A stretch of 64,000 nucleotides of DNA from assembly GCA_025677835.1 (NCBI GenBank), contig JAIXMR010000002.1, forward strand, positions 62,001 through 126,000. Reading direction: 5' to 3'. This document shows, piece by piece, positions 34,744-47,882 of the stretch. The notes beneath the pieces are model-generated. The model made no database searches and was not told the origin of the DNA. It saw only the letters and a list, made by a program, of their open reading frames with translations. Within the stretch, counting starts at the first letter, position 1; every line of letters starts with the position of its first letter. This DNA comes from Sporodiniella umbellata (lineage: Eukaryota; Mucoromycota; Mucoromycetes; Mucorales; Rhizopodaceae). Position numbers and translations under genes: made by a program.

Positions 34744-37700
34744 TTAAATAGCTATGAATTCTTTGGTAGTTAGTAGTCGATCAAACGCAACTCGTAATTT
34801 AAAAAAAAGAAGAAAAATACTTACATATATCAATTGTTTACTTTTATTACTAGATATGCCTTCAATGAGTGTACCGCTTCGAGTAAATAATCGAATCAGA
34901 TATCGTACAGAAGATCCATCACATACAGGGGATATCAATTCCGGAAGAGATGATATTGTCCTTCACCCACTTTTGCAAAACTTTTCAGATGATACAAAAG
35001 TAGACTTCAGCGAACCTCAGGCTGAAAGCATTAGTACATCTTACCTACAACCCTATGAAGACGTTATTGGACATGATGCTCTTTTCATGTTACGATCAGC
35101 TGTCTATACCAATAATGCTGCTGTAGTTGAAGAAAACGTATTCGATCAAGATGTTTCAGGGGCTACGCTTGACACTCTAATACCGCAGAAAAACCAAGTA
35201 CTTGAAACTATTGAAGAAACCAAAGAAAGCAAAAACGTGCTTCATTTGCTGTTAGACTTTTCTCCAGTACCCACCATTGAGCGCTGGAAACAGGTAACAC
35301 AAATGGCCTTTATTAGTCGTACAGCAGAATCAATTGTGAAAGCCATGGCTGACAACTTACCAAAAATATATGATGATGACACAAACGAAGAGAACAAAAA
35401 TTTATTAGAAGATGTGCAGTATCGCCATATGAATTGTGAGGATGAACATATTGATAGATCGGAACAGAATAGGAACAGCTTAGATAATCAGCCTCGCGAA
35501 AACAATAGTATCAATGTATCATTCCGTGGGCAAGAAGTAGAGGTTCAACGGCAAGATATTGGACCACAGTTTTTAGATGCCCTTCCTGAAGACTTCAGAA
35601 CACAAATACTAAGCGCTCAAGATAATGAGAACGAAGATGTACTACTAGAAGTCCCTTTCGACGGTCTTGACCCTGATTTCTTAGCAGTATTGCCGAACGA
35701 TGTACGCGAAGAATTAGTTCGCCAAGAAGAAACATTAAGTCATAGAAGAAGACTGGAATCTGAAGAACCTGGAATGCAAAACCAGAGCCCTTCTAACTCT
35801 CAAAGCAATGAAGAGCTAGATCAGACACACATTGACAACACTTCTGTCACAATTGAAGAAAGCGACTCTGAGCAATCTGAGACTGAAGAACTTGAGAATG
35901 CAAAAGATGTCCAGTTTTTGGATGTCATACGTATAATCAGCCGCTCTGAGTTGGCTGTTTTGGCTCGTCTGCTGTTTGTTCCTCAGTCAATTGTAAAGGT
36001 TTTACTAAATAGGATATTGCTTAATTTGTGCGAAAACACTTCCACCTGTGACGATTTACTTTCTTTACTTCTTTTTGTACTTCAAGATGAATGTTCAGAT
36101 CTGTCAGCTGTAGACCGTAGCTTTTTCCGTATGCTTAACCAAAATCCTTTTTTGAACGAAGAAAAGGATAAAAAGCCAACAGCTACCAACTCGGCAGTCA
36201 AGACTTCTAGCCTTATATCACAAAGATGCTTGGAAATAATCTACTATGTGATACAAATGAGCTGGCATTCGCGCCTGTATTTTATGACTGAAAATATGCA
36301 GTTTGGGCAGATGGAAAATGGAAAAAACAAGCACTCGTTTCTTGTTCTCGTTGACCTTCTTAAACTACCTTCCTTTTTAAACAATTCTAAGCTGATAGAA
36401 CAACTAGTGGAAATACTATCAAAAATATGCCACTCAATACCAAACTATGTTGAATACTGCAAGAAAAAAGTTGGTCTAGAAAACCAAGAAAGAGCGAAAA
36501 TCGAGCTACCATACAAATATTATGAGTGTGTTGCACGTGTATTGATAACAAACGAGTGTTCAAGTCATACATTTCGTTTCACGATTGATATTTTGATCAG
36601 TATGTCGTATTTTGATGAAGGGTTTGAAAAAATTATGAACAGTCTTAAGGCTTTAGCTACTCAGTCAGGGATTCTTATTATAAAAGAGCTTGGGTCAGTG
36701 CTCTCTATTCTTGAAAAACTTACAACAGGAAGAGAAATGGAAACTTCAACCCTTCGACAATTTTCTACTGCTACTTCGCAGCAAATGAAACTGTTACGAA
36801 TCCTCAACACTTTACGCTTCCTCTATTCAAAAAAGATCATAAAGGAGGGAAAAGAAGACGAAAAAGGCAAAACAAACTATAGAATGTATGACGGCCTTAA
36901 TCTACAGCCCCTTTGGAATACACTTGGATCTTGTTTAAAAGTAATCAATGGCAAAGATGAACTTCTTGAGGTGGGAAATGTACTTCTTCCTTTGATTGAA
37001 TGCTTCATGACCATATCGAACGACTACCTCTGTGCAGAAATTTTATCAGATCAAAACACTCTTTTTATCAAATTCACTGAAGAAAACAAAAAGTTACTAA
37101 ATGTGATAGTACGCAACAGTCCCTTCCTAATGAATGGTTCTTTCGCTTGTCTGGATCACGTACCAATGATATTAGACTTTGATAACAAGCGTGTTCACTT
37201 TGCTGAGATACTACGCAAGGCACAAAACCTAGCTACAAGGTTCCCTGCATTACAACTCAGTATACGCCGAGAATTTACGTTTGAAGATACTTATGAGCAG
37301 ATTCATGAGCTTTCTGGTGCTAACGTAAGGTACGGGAAGCTGAAAGTTCACTTTCATGACGAAGAAGGAGTAGACGAAGGTGGCGTCTCACGTGAATGGT
37401 TTTCAACCTTAGCCCGCCAAATGTTTGATCCTAACTATGCTCTTTTCATTACTTCTGCTGCAGATAAACTGACTTATTTGCCTAATCGATCTTCTGGTGT
37501 CAACCCTGACCATTTATCTTATTTCAAATTTGTAGGGAGAATCTTGGGTAAAGCCATTCATGATGGGCGTCTTTTGGATGCTTATTTTACTCGATCTTTT
37601 TACAAAATGATACTGGGCCGTCCAGTTGATTACAAAGATATGGAGGCCATTGACCCTACCTATTATAAGAGCTTGGAGTGGATGTTGGCAAACGACATAA

Positions 37701-38376
37701 AAAATGTAATTGATCTAACATTTAGCGTTGAGGTAGAAGAGTTTGGTATCACTAAAACAATCAGTTTAAAACCTGATGGTGAAAACATCCCAGTGACCCA
37801 AGAAAACAAGCAGGAGTATGTTAATTTAGTCACCTCGCAAAGACTCGTATTGGCCATCAAGCCACAGATGGATGCTTTTCTTGAAGGATTTTATGAGATC
37901 ATTCCCTACCAAAACATCAAGATGTTCAATGAACAGGAACTAGAGCTATTAATATCAGGACTTCCCGATATTGATGTTGACGACTGGAAAGCAAATACAG
38001 AATACCAAGGCTATACCTTCCAATCTCCTCAAATACAATGGTTTTGGAGGGCTGTACGCTCATTTGACGAAGAAGAGAGGGCCAAGCTTCTACAGTTTGC
38101 CACAGGGACATCTAAGGTTCCTCTAGAAGGTTTCTCTTCATTACAGGGATCTAATGGACTTCAAAAGTTTCAAATTCATAAAGAATTTAGCGATATTAAC
38201 CGTCTACCATCAGCCCATACGTGGTAAGTCATTAGGGGTTTTGATGGCTGTTCAAGGCTAAAAGTTTTATTAGTTTCAACCAGATCGATCTTCCGCAATA
38301 CAAAAGATATGAGGATCTCCGCCGAAATCTTTTCAAAGCTATTAGCGAGTGCTCAACAGGGTTTGGCTTTGTATAA
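28080..38376 (+). CDS. TOM1: Giant HECT E3 ubiquitin ligase, TOM1/HUWE1 family
   Basis: HECT-type ligase that transfers ubiquitin through a Cys thioester; in yeast Tom1 acts in mRNA export, histone and ribosomal-protein turnover. Fourteen exons span 10.3 kb (introns 28464-28511, 28945-29010, 29118-29174, 29317-29365, 29509-29557, 30365-30410, 30691-30753, 30971-31032, 34066-34115, 34279-34321, 34493-34540, 34644-34751, 38224-38273), about 3185 residues; an optional in-frame intron 34794-34853 would make 3165. Yeast Tom1 has about 3270. Seen: DUF908/DUF913 N-terminal repeats (TYALYALDAIARHKS), a long acidic Ser-rich stretch (about 1850-1990), two ubiquitin-binding-like motifs FLDALPEDFRTQIL and DPDFLAVLPNDVREELV, then the HECT domain with GGVSREWF, the catalytic Cys in SAHTCFNQIDLP (codon split 38222-38223/38274) and terminal GFGFV. 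Confidence 0.95.
34699..34742. repeat. Compound TA/TG microsatellite inside a TOM1 intron
   Basis: A run of TA dinucleotides passes directly into TG dinucleotides within intron 34644-34751 of the HECT ligase gene, ending 9 nt before the acceptor. The same compound TA-then-TG arrangement occurs at 14799-14832 in intron 2 of P450 copy 2. Confidence 0.85.
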
Positions 38377-38634
38377 AAACGTTGGAGATGTATGCGATTT
38401 TTTTTTTTTACCAATAAATCCCAAAAAAAGAAAAAAAAACTGAAACAAACTAAATATCCGCAACTAGCTTGATAGTGTTGATTTGATTAGTTAAAATACT
38501 ATTTGTTGAGATACTTTATATTCAAGTGACCTTGAGGGTAACACAAAAGCTCTACATGAAGGGCTACAGTCACAAGGGCCTTTCAAAAAAAAAAAAAAAA
38601 AAAAAAAAATACGCCTTTTTCTACTGAAGCTACA

Positions 38635-40653
38635 ATGGGTGATGTGGTAAGAAGCAAGTCTGGAATCATTTCAGCTTTGTTAACAGTTACGACTGGTATA
38701 GCACGGAGTAAAACGTGAGAAACTAAATGAAGAAGTCTTGAGATTGAAAAAGGAAAAAGATGCTGTGAAAATAAAAGAGTACAACACTTTGGTTCAAACT
38801 TGTCAGCAACGGGTAATGTAGGCTGACATTTGTCTCCCAATCTAATTAATAAATAGATGTCTGAGAAACTTTATGACCGAGAGACTTTTCAGTTGACAAC
38901 ACGGATTTTGCATTGGACTCCAGACTTTTACACTGTTTGGAATTACCGTCGAACAGTTTTGTTATCAGCCATATTAACAAAAGATGAAGGAAATGACCAG
39001 AAAGTGTTTCAAGAAGAGCTGTTACTGCTTTTGCAACTAATTAAAAGTAATCCTAAGTCGTACTGGTTATGGAATCATCGTTTTTGGTGTTTGCAAACCA
39101 TGCCCAATCCTAATTGGCAAGCTGAACTTGGACTTGTCGATAAAATGTTACAGTTCGATGCACGTAATTGTAAGTTCTTGTAAATTGTATACATGTATCC
39201 AAAAGGGCCATCAGTGGACTCAGAGTGTCCTCACTTTTTGTATAAAAAAAGTTCATGGATGGAATTATCGGCGCTATGTTACTAGTCACATAAGAGAGAG
39301 AGAAAAGGACGTTTACAAACTTATAAAGTCTGAATATGAATTTACAACCAAAAAAATCAACCAAAGTTTTAGTAACTACTCGGCTTGGCACCAACGTTCA
39401 AAGCTTTTACCAGAAATAGTTGCGCCAATGACAACCGAAGAAAAGAACAATGTAGCTCAAAATGGTAATGAGTGTATACTCACGTAAGAAAAAGCTTTAG
39501 GTAACCTATGAATAGAGCTGGAACTCGTCAAAAATGCAATATATACAGATCCAGAGGATCAGTCTGCATGGCTTTACTACTGGTGGTTAGTAGGAAATGT
39601 ATCAGAAAAAGTAGAATTAAAAGCTGTATACCATCTAAAAAACACACCTTTTTACGTTCTTGCTTTCAACGACATTGTTCGTCTTACACAAAAACCAGAG
39701 GCAGTAGCCAAAGACGGAACGCTTCTGCAGGGAAATATATTGCCTATAGTTGAAGATGCTTCAAAAACAGACATGGCTTCTCTTTGGGTCTATGTTTTAG
39801 ATCGAGAGGTATCTCATATTGACATGGCTTCTGAAACTGTACTCCCGAGTTGTAGTAGTAAGCTGTCCATTAACAAAAAATGGAGTGTGAAAGCTCAAGA
39901 AGTTGAGCGAGATTCCGGTAATGATTAGTAAAAAAAACGTTTTGAGTGCATTGCTTACATTCTATAAAATAGACATATGCCACAACTTGACAAAATGGGT
40001 AGAAAAAAACGGCTCTTGGATGCCCTCTTCTTTATCAAGAATATACAAGGACTATACAACCAACGATCAGACAGAATGGTTTACTTTAGATAAAACACAG
40101 TTATTGAGAAACGAAATTGACACTGTACGTGAATTATTAGAAATCGAACCTGAAAGTTCATGTAAGTAAAGCCTAACTAGAAAATATCGCTCACATAATT
40201 ATAGGGTCATTACAGACCTTGATACACTTCTTAAATCAACTTGCTCTAAGAGATCCGAATGCGAACAAAGAAGAAATATATACCGAAATAGTAGCTAAAT
40301 TAGATATTCTGATGGCTTTGGATAGTAACAGAAAGCTTAGATACAAAGATCAAAGTAGGTTAAATGAAAAGGGAAACAGCGGCCGCTAAACTTTATAGAG
40401 GAACACTTTTTGTTTGAGAGATTGACATCAGAAGTATGGGATCACAAAGAGGTACCAGATAGATAACTGCTCTAACCTGCTCACAATCATACTATAGTCT
40501 CTAGAAGAACTGGATATCAGCTCAATGACGCGTGTTCCGTTGCTATCCAAACTGATTTTGGTATCGAATATAGTCGTATTCTCTGATGAAGTACAAAAAC
40601 GCGTTTCAAATCTGCCTTTTTTAAAAAGATGCGTTAAAGGGCCCAGTTTGTAA
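38635..40653 (+). CDS. BET4: Rab geranylgeranyltransferase alpha subunit
   Basis: Alpha subunit of Rab GGTase II, which with a beta subunit and Rab escort protein attaches geranylgeranyl groups to Rab GTPases for membrane traffic. Nine exons (introns 38647-38701, 38813-38856, 39170-39251, 39465-39515, 39918-39972, 40162-40204, 40355-40398, 40452-40497) give 532 residues, longer than yeast Bet4 (327) and nearer the animal form (567). The start MGDVHGVKRE matches MHGRLKVK of mammals. PPTA repeats are visible: FYTVWNYRR, SYWLWNHRFW, FHGWNYRRYV, NYSAWHQRSKLL and DQSAWLYYWWL. The last exons read SLEELDISSMTRVPLLSKL, resembling the leucine-rich part of the mammalian subunit. The first coding exon is only 12 nt; an internal ATG at 38857 would drop 41 conserved residues. 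Confidence 0.92.
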
Positions 40654-43401
40654 AACCGTTAATACAAAGTGTTTGTTTACACTAGATAACAGAGGTCCGC
40701 TGAAACTCAAAAAAAAAATTTACTTAACATCGCAATAAAGGCTTAATCTAATAGAAAAATAAATATAAAGTACATTTAATTTACATACATTGTAATGTAA
40801 TTGTTCCCTTTTCTTATATTAAAAAGAGATCCTAAAGCGGGACCGAATAGTTCTGCATGAACATCAAACGTGTCACCAAAAGGCAGTTTAAATATCCGAA
40901 CTGACATGTGAACGATCTTCAGTATACATCTAAAGCAAATATTTGATCGCCGAGCATCAATAGTTGCAAACCGCATTAAATGAAATGAGAATCTTTAAAG
41001 CCCTTGTTTGATTAAGGCTAGTGGTGCTGGAACATATTTAAGAGGAAAAACACGCTTGAAACTATAAAATTCAATCTGTGACATAATTCAATCTCAAGCT
41101 TATAGCGTCACCGTCTGATTTTAAAAGAAACTTTTTCCCATTTTTTGTAAATGTAAGACACCGATATCATGTATTTGTATTATAAAACACGGTGTTCATT
41201 TTGTACAGTTAATCCAACAAATGATCAGAAATAAAAACGTTTCTATAAAAAAAACCAATCCAATGAATTATGTAGTCCAGATCAAATAAACATTACCCAA
41301 CCAATGCCACCTAATTAGAAGAAAAATATCTGCCAATCAGTTGGATAATATTGTTTAATCAGAATGAGCTACAGCCTTAAAGAATAAAACACTGCCTCTT
41401 TTTTTTTATACTAAACGAAGAGAAGTTTTACAGCTTAGCAAAGTCAGGAGGACTGGCTGGCAGAATTATCAAGCAGGCAACACAAAAGCGAGAGAGAAGG
41501 CTCAGAGAAGAGACACAGTAACATACTTGAAACACAATCAAGAAAATTGAACAAAACGGAAGATCAACTTGGAAAAAGATAACAGGGTACTTGGATAAAT
41601 TTTCTATGGTCGTTTTTAAGCTAAAGTAAATAATGTAATTGGGTCTCCTACCGAGAAACTTGGAAGTTTCACTTCAAAGAAATCCAGTTTTGAAATTTTT
41701 TTGAAACACAGATACATCTCCCCCATAGCTCTGAAGCAAGCAACGACTTACGTGCAAATCTAAAGGCGTGAGTAGAAGAAAGGAATAAAATTTCTATGTT
41801 CTTTCTTTAGAGCTTTGTTTTTGTAGGAACAATTGACACTATTTTTATTGTGGCGACAGTACTCAGGAACTAAAAGAAATAGTTTAAATTGATGGTTTTG
41901 ATTATAAAACAAAGGTCTCACACCAACCCAAGTAAGCGAAATTCAAGGAAGCTGTCATTGAGAATTATCTTCAATCTATTCATAAAATTTTGTACGAGAT
42001 ACACTTATTTGAAATAAAAGAGTTTTATTTAATTGCATATAATGCTTTCACCCTACAGACACTCTTAGAAAGCGTTTGAAGACTGAACCTACTTGGACAA
42101 TTTGTTTATAGTTGTAGTTTCCCAATATACACTTTACTTGTTTTAAAAGTGCTTTTAGTTTTTAATTAAACAACAGAGTAAAACTGTCCAATTTTGGTAA
42201 ATTGGTCACTGAAAACAAGCTATCAAAAAAAAAAGCGAAAAAAAATAACAGTAACTATAGTTTGTTATGTATTTGTATTTCTTCTATGTTTAAAACACTG
42301 CAAAGTAGCTTTTGTGAGCTGTGAGTTGAATCTTGACAGCTGTTAATTTATTACTGGTTTGATTGTTTCTTTAGCTCCTCTCAATGTTCGATTGCCTACT
42401 ATTCAATCATATTTGGCATAGTATCCGCATTTTAAATTTTCAGTAGAATGAAATCCATCGTTTTGAATATTGTGAAGCAAAGGAATCTCCCTTTTGTAAA
42501 ATTTGACTTTTGCAGAAGACTGAAGCAAGAAGATGACCTTGCCACTCCAGGCCCACCCACAACCACCCAAATACGCCGGCCATTGCTGCTGCTACAACAT
42601 ACGTAAGTGAGAGAGCCGTTTGATACCTCAAATTTAAAGAATTTCTTACGTCAATAGACTAGATTAAGCTCGCTAATAATACCACTTTCGTTTTCTGAAA
42701 GAAAAGATAAATGGTTCAAAGGTTTTGAATACCTTGAATCGTTGTTTTTCAAGGTGACACAGCTCAAATGTAAAATAAACCAGAGTATTTTTAACTCAAT
42801 CTCTGTACCTGTACAGTTGCTAATTCAAATGCTTTCAATAATTTACAATGAACAATTCACATAAAAGTAAGGTTGATGAAAACATTTGCCATTAAAAAAC
42901 GTATACAGCCTCACCATCCTTGACGGAAACCCGACTCTAGGAGTTCCTATATCTCAACTAGACTGACATTTAAGAGATAAATTTTCGAGAACTTTAAAAG
43001 AACAGCTAGCGCCAAACTGTAACATCTGTTCCTAACTAAAAAACGTGAACAATTAAAAGTGGAGTATATAACGAAACCTTTAAACAAGAAACTGCAAGCC
43101 CAAAACAGTGAGAGCTGGGCAGCTGGACTGTTAAAACTTGTGGAAAACTCAGCATATGGGGAATAAACTGAAGTCCTGTGTTTAGCAACACACTTTCCTG
43201 GTCTAATAAGGCTGCTGCCAGATCCATATTGCTTTTAAGGCAGCTTTAAGATGAATTACAGCCAATACTCCGATATTCTATTGATTTAAAATTTTAAAGT
43301 GACCACCTATTGGTGGCCACATGAATAAAACATAATACATAAAAAATTTTTTTTTACAATTTTTTACTTTACATTGCAAACACGTATATAAATTGTATCG
43401 A
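40654..43401. other. Long gene-free region upstream of PSY2
   Basis: About 2.7 kb without a gene that I can support. Minus-strand frames at 40776-40976, 42440-42631 and 43036-43227 (60-66 codons each) have balanced amino-acid composition but no motif and no linking splice signals; they may be relics. An imperfect 9-bp inverted repeat GTGACCACC/GGTGGCCAC lies at 43299-43320, about 80 bp before the PSY2 start. Confidence 0.45.
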
Positions 43402-46304
43402 ATGACAGAAACACAACGTACGACCTATCGAGTGAAGCTTTATGAGCTGGATGAAGGAAACAATTGGACAGATAAAGGGACCGGTTTCTGCTATTATATA
43501 ACGGTAGGTCACATCCCATCGCTTGTTTTTTTTTTTTTATAGATGTGTGTATAGGATGAAACAGACGAATTATGTGTTATTTCAGAAGAAGACGAAAAAA
43601 CAGAACTTTTGTGTTCAACTGTAAATAGGTCAAACATATACCAAAGACAGAAAGGTATACAATAAATATTTGAAGAGAGGAAATCTAAGACTTTCTGTAG
43701 ATACGTTGATCCTTTGGACTGAAGAGGGTAGCCGTGATATGGCTATTAGTTTTCAGGACGCTGCATCGTGCCAACATATATGGTAGGGTGGACTCAAATG
43801 ATTAATGCTAAAAAATTGTACAGGGATAGTTTTTCAGAACGCGGCATGGTGTATGCTCAAAATCACTTGGTCGGTTTTGGTAAGATACAATAAAAAAGTT
43901 ATGTGTAACTCATTTTTGCAGACGACGATGCCGATAAAATCATGGATGAAGAATTTGATTCGGAAGTAGTCACAGACAACGAAAGCACACCGAAAGACAT
44001 TTTACCAGAGCCAACTTTGTCCAATCTAGAGTCAACCATTCAAATTTTGGAAAATTTACAATACATGCGTGATAAAGAAAAAATTGCAAAGCACATTTTA
44101 TCAGAAGTAAAAAAAAAAAAAAAAAAACACACGATCAAAAGCAGAACTAAAATAACAAAAAAAAAATTACAAGGACTATGTGGAGAAACTAGTACCTATA
44201 TTTAACGAATGCGAAGACCTAGAGGCATACGACGAAATTTTCATCTTATACAATTTGTTACTCTGTATACGTAAGTTTTTGTTATAAATAATATACAATT
44301 TACTTACGGAAACAGTCGGCTTAAACAACCATTCGGTCATCAAACATACTGTGAGCAAAGGCTTGATTACTTTTACCATGGGGGTCTTAGAATGTAAGAA
44401 AAATAGTTTGTCAGCGTATCTTACAATACAATAGACAACCCCAAAATGCCCAATCAAAAAACAAATCACCGAGCTTTCATCAATTCGAAGGGTAGCTCCA
44501 AAGATCATTTTGTAGAATTGCAAGACGAGCAACTAATCAAGGATATTGACACCACTTTTTACCTCAGATACCTTCACAATATCCTTGCAACTCACACCAG
44601 TAGCAACCTACTAGATACTTTAAACGGCATGATTCAACAAAACAATATACTTATGATCAAAGATATTCAAAGCGACCCTGCTTTTTTATCCCACTTGTGC
44701 ACAACTATCGTAATAGACACTAAAAGAAGAGAGGAGTGCCTTGGCTTCTTACTGCACCTTTGTGAATTAGCTAGAGATATGCAAGTTATGATTCGATACG
44801 GGCTCTACAAAGCGTTGGCCCAACATGGCTTGATAGATGTACTCTCAATTGCTTTGAGCTCAGAAAACCATTATATCAAAAAAACTAGTGTTCACTTACT
44901 GGAATCTTTGGTTCAAGCTGATGTACATATAGTTAGATCTCAAATAACTGCCCAGGAAAACGAGGATCTATCACTGATGAAAGTTATTGTGAAGGAGGCC
45001 ACAGCAGAAGACATACATGGGTTTAGAATACAGTACTTTCACATACTAAAAGTCTTGCTTGAACTCAACGCACCCAACCCAGGCGCCCCCGCTGGTACTG
45101 AAAAGGTAATGAAAAAAGATGTTAATAAAAATAAGTATACTGACGATTATATAGGATATAAAAGAATTCTTATCGGTTTTGTATGATAAAGACCATATGA
45201 AGTCGTTATTCAATATCATACTAAGCTTCGATAACCAACCTATCAAGTTATCTGGTAACAACAATTATAACAGTAACAAAAGTAAGCATTTACTAATAGT
45301 AAACAGGGGAATGCACACCTCTATTGCTGACAAGAGACGAAAACGATTTATGCAAACGTCTAATGGATCTATTGACTTTCACATTCAAAACACACACATT
45401 TCAATTTAAATATTTCCTATTAACAAACAACCTAATATCAAAAATGCTGCAGCTAACGCGATCCGACTCCACCTATATCAAATTATGTAAGTCGATAATA
45501 TTATGGGATTTTACTGACATTATAGTTCCTATTCGATTTGTACGTACTTGCCTGGAACTAAAAGAAGAATTTTACTATACCAACTTTATAAAGATGAACA
45601 TCTTTGAAAGCATTCTAAGGGTCACTGTAGAACACAAAGAAAAGGATAACTTGGTAAGCGCCTGCTGCTTTTCTCTATTCGAACTTGTAAATACAAGCAA
45701 CATTGAGGTCATTGTCAAACATTTGGTGAGCGAGTTTAGTCCTGTATTGGAAACCATCGTGTTCACAAAATCTACACTACTTGACAAGTTGAAGATCGAT
45801 CCTAGCTCCCCTCCCTCAGAAGAAAGGTATATTTTTGTATTGTTTTAAAGGAAAAAAAGAACATACATTTAACAGTTATTATTATCAAGTACGAATGAAA
45901 AGGTAGATCCCAATGGTGGATGGACTTCTTCTGTAGATAAAGAAGAGGAAGACTACTTTAACGGTTCTGATGATGATGAAGAAACGCAACCTACATCACC
46001 TGTGGCTGACCCACCTATAGATGAGCGAACTATAGCTGACTCAACTGTAGACAGCACGTCTGTAAACGAAACGTCTTCAAACGAACCAACTGTAAACGAA
46101 CCGACTGTAAATGAGCCGACTTTAAACGAACCGCCTGCTCCAGAGTTAAAGAGACTACGTGATGCTGAAGATGAAGATGAAGAAGACACGCCTTTTATAA
46201 AATATGTCAGTAACAAAAAGTTCAAAAACAAAAAGTCGTTTAAGCGATTACACAACAGCGAAGGAGCGAGCACCAACCCACATCCAGAAAAAAGACAAAA
46301 GTAG
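43402..46304 (+). CDS. PSY2: Protein phosphatase 4 regulatory subunit 3 (PSY2/SMEK)
   Basis: Targeting subunit of PP4, used in DNA-damage checkpoint recovery and other nuclear dephosphorylation. Twelve exons (introns 43504-43554, 43655-43700, 43783-43823, 43880-43921, 44107-44173, 44271-44315, 44394-44434, 45106-45154, 45255-45306, 45487-45525, 45827-45889) give about 788 residues. N-terminal EVH1/PH-like domain: TYRVKLYELDEGNNW, then DTLILWTEEGSRDMAISFQD. The SMEK domain follows with PKMPNQKTNHRAFIN (human YDPALAQPKRHREFL) and VHLLESLVQADVHIVRSQI; the HEAT-like end has LELKEEFYYTNFIKMNIFE. The C terminus is acidic, with a short tandem repeat of NEPTV (46080-46139) and a basic, probably nuclear-localising tail. 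The intron at 45255 is preferred over a 25-nt alternative from 45282; both keep frame. Confidence 0.9.
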
Positions 46305-47882
46305 TAATACAATATTTTGCATTTGACATTCAGCTTTTATATATATATATATATATATTGTTTCTTGCTACTGTTCATTATTTTCTTTCTTTTTTTAAAA
46401 AAAAAGTCGGCGAGGTGAGAGGAGATGTTTTTGTCACTTATGATGTTTCCATATGAGCTCAAACACCAACCATTCACAAACAGTAGCTTGAAATAAGGAG
46501 CTCAGGTTGAGTTTTCAATAGACTCATACCGCTTTTGTAGTACAAAGTTTGTAAACGCTAGGGAGATGAGTGAAAATCGCACTTGTGTGATGTGTTTCAG
46601 TTTATATTTACTCCAAAACGAGAGAAAAAAGCTTTTACTACTTTCTATTGTTTGTGTCAAGTTTTTTTTTTACCCCATTTAGAATAGACAACACCAAATA
46701 ACCTATAAAATGCTTCAATTACTCTGAGTAGTTTTTGTTGGCATATATATACGGCTTTTGCTATTGGTGTCAATTATTTTGAGGTTTATAAAGATGTTTC
46801 AAAAGAAGATCAATGTGTATATACTGAAAAATAAAGACAGCAGTTTACCAAACTGACAATGAACCTAAAGCAATTAAATCAAGGCAGAGAGCACAACTAA
46901 AAAACCAAAAAAAAAAAAAAAAAAAAAAAAAGAGGCCTAACAGACCTCAAGATAACCAGGGCTATCACTGTTACTACTAATAACACTTAGTTTTATCTCG
47001 TTCTTAGTTTCATGACTTGAAAAAACTCTTATCTTGAAATTCAGATACAAAAACGTGTATTAAAAAGGAACAATGGATGTGTCACCGGAACGGAAAGCAT
47101 TAATAAGACCGGATTATTAAGACCGGGTAAACGTTTTTTCGCTTATACTTTTATTGATTTCTAAAAATTGATCACCAAAGAAAGGGTGCTTTGGTGTTTA
47201 GAACGGTTTGTATTTCTTTTATAGTATGAAAGACATAGCAACAAAGCAGAGGCTTTATCAAAGCGTTTTTGCGAAGGACGTGACTCGTACAATAGGCAAA
47301 GTGTCGCATGTAAATCGTAGCTATGTCAAATACAATGAAAACACCCTTTGGTCACTTTAGACTTTTGGTTTTTATTTTTTTAAAAGAAAAATATCAACAA
47401 AAAAGAATGAAACATTATTTCTTGTTAGAGAATAGCCTCTAGTCTAGAACTCACCATTAAATAAAACGAAAAAGTACTAGTTGACTTCCATTTTTCTTTT
47501 GTTATTATATAAATCCGTCATATATTACGAAGACTATTATCAGCAGCCCATTGAACTACGCACAACAAAATTTGTATTTCCAAAGCTCCTCTAATACAAA
47601 CACATTAATACTGGTAGTATTTTCATTTAGGTTCTGATAACACAGAGCCAAACGTACGTACCACTCGCGCCTTTTAATATTGTCGTTTTTTTGAAACAAA
47701 AACGGATAAACTTCCAGAAAAAACAAAACGGATAAACTAATAATGCGGTTGAGCTTGTCATATTACCACCGAGCCAATTAAACGACAGCTGGGATCGTCC
47801 AATGCAATAGTTTTTTTTTAAAAAAAAAGCGTTATATGTGCTCTCTTACATTTCTTTCCAACTTTTTTACTATTCCCTCATC
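46305..47882. other. Intergenic region between PSY2 and SEC14-like gene
   Basis: About 1.6 kb without a gene. It holds a TA repeat at about 46338-46358, an A run at about 46907-46931, and the short direct repeat TAAGACCGG near 47105 and 47119. No RNA gene is recognised. Confidence 0.5.

Noticed and set aside
45282..45306. 25-nt intron in PSY2
   Set aside because: It is too short to be likely; a 52-nt intron from 45255 to the same acceptor keeps the frame and has a good GTAACA donor.
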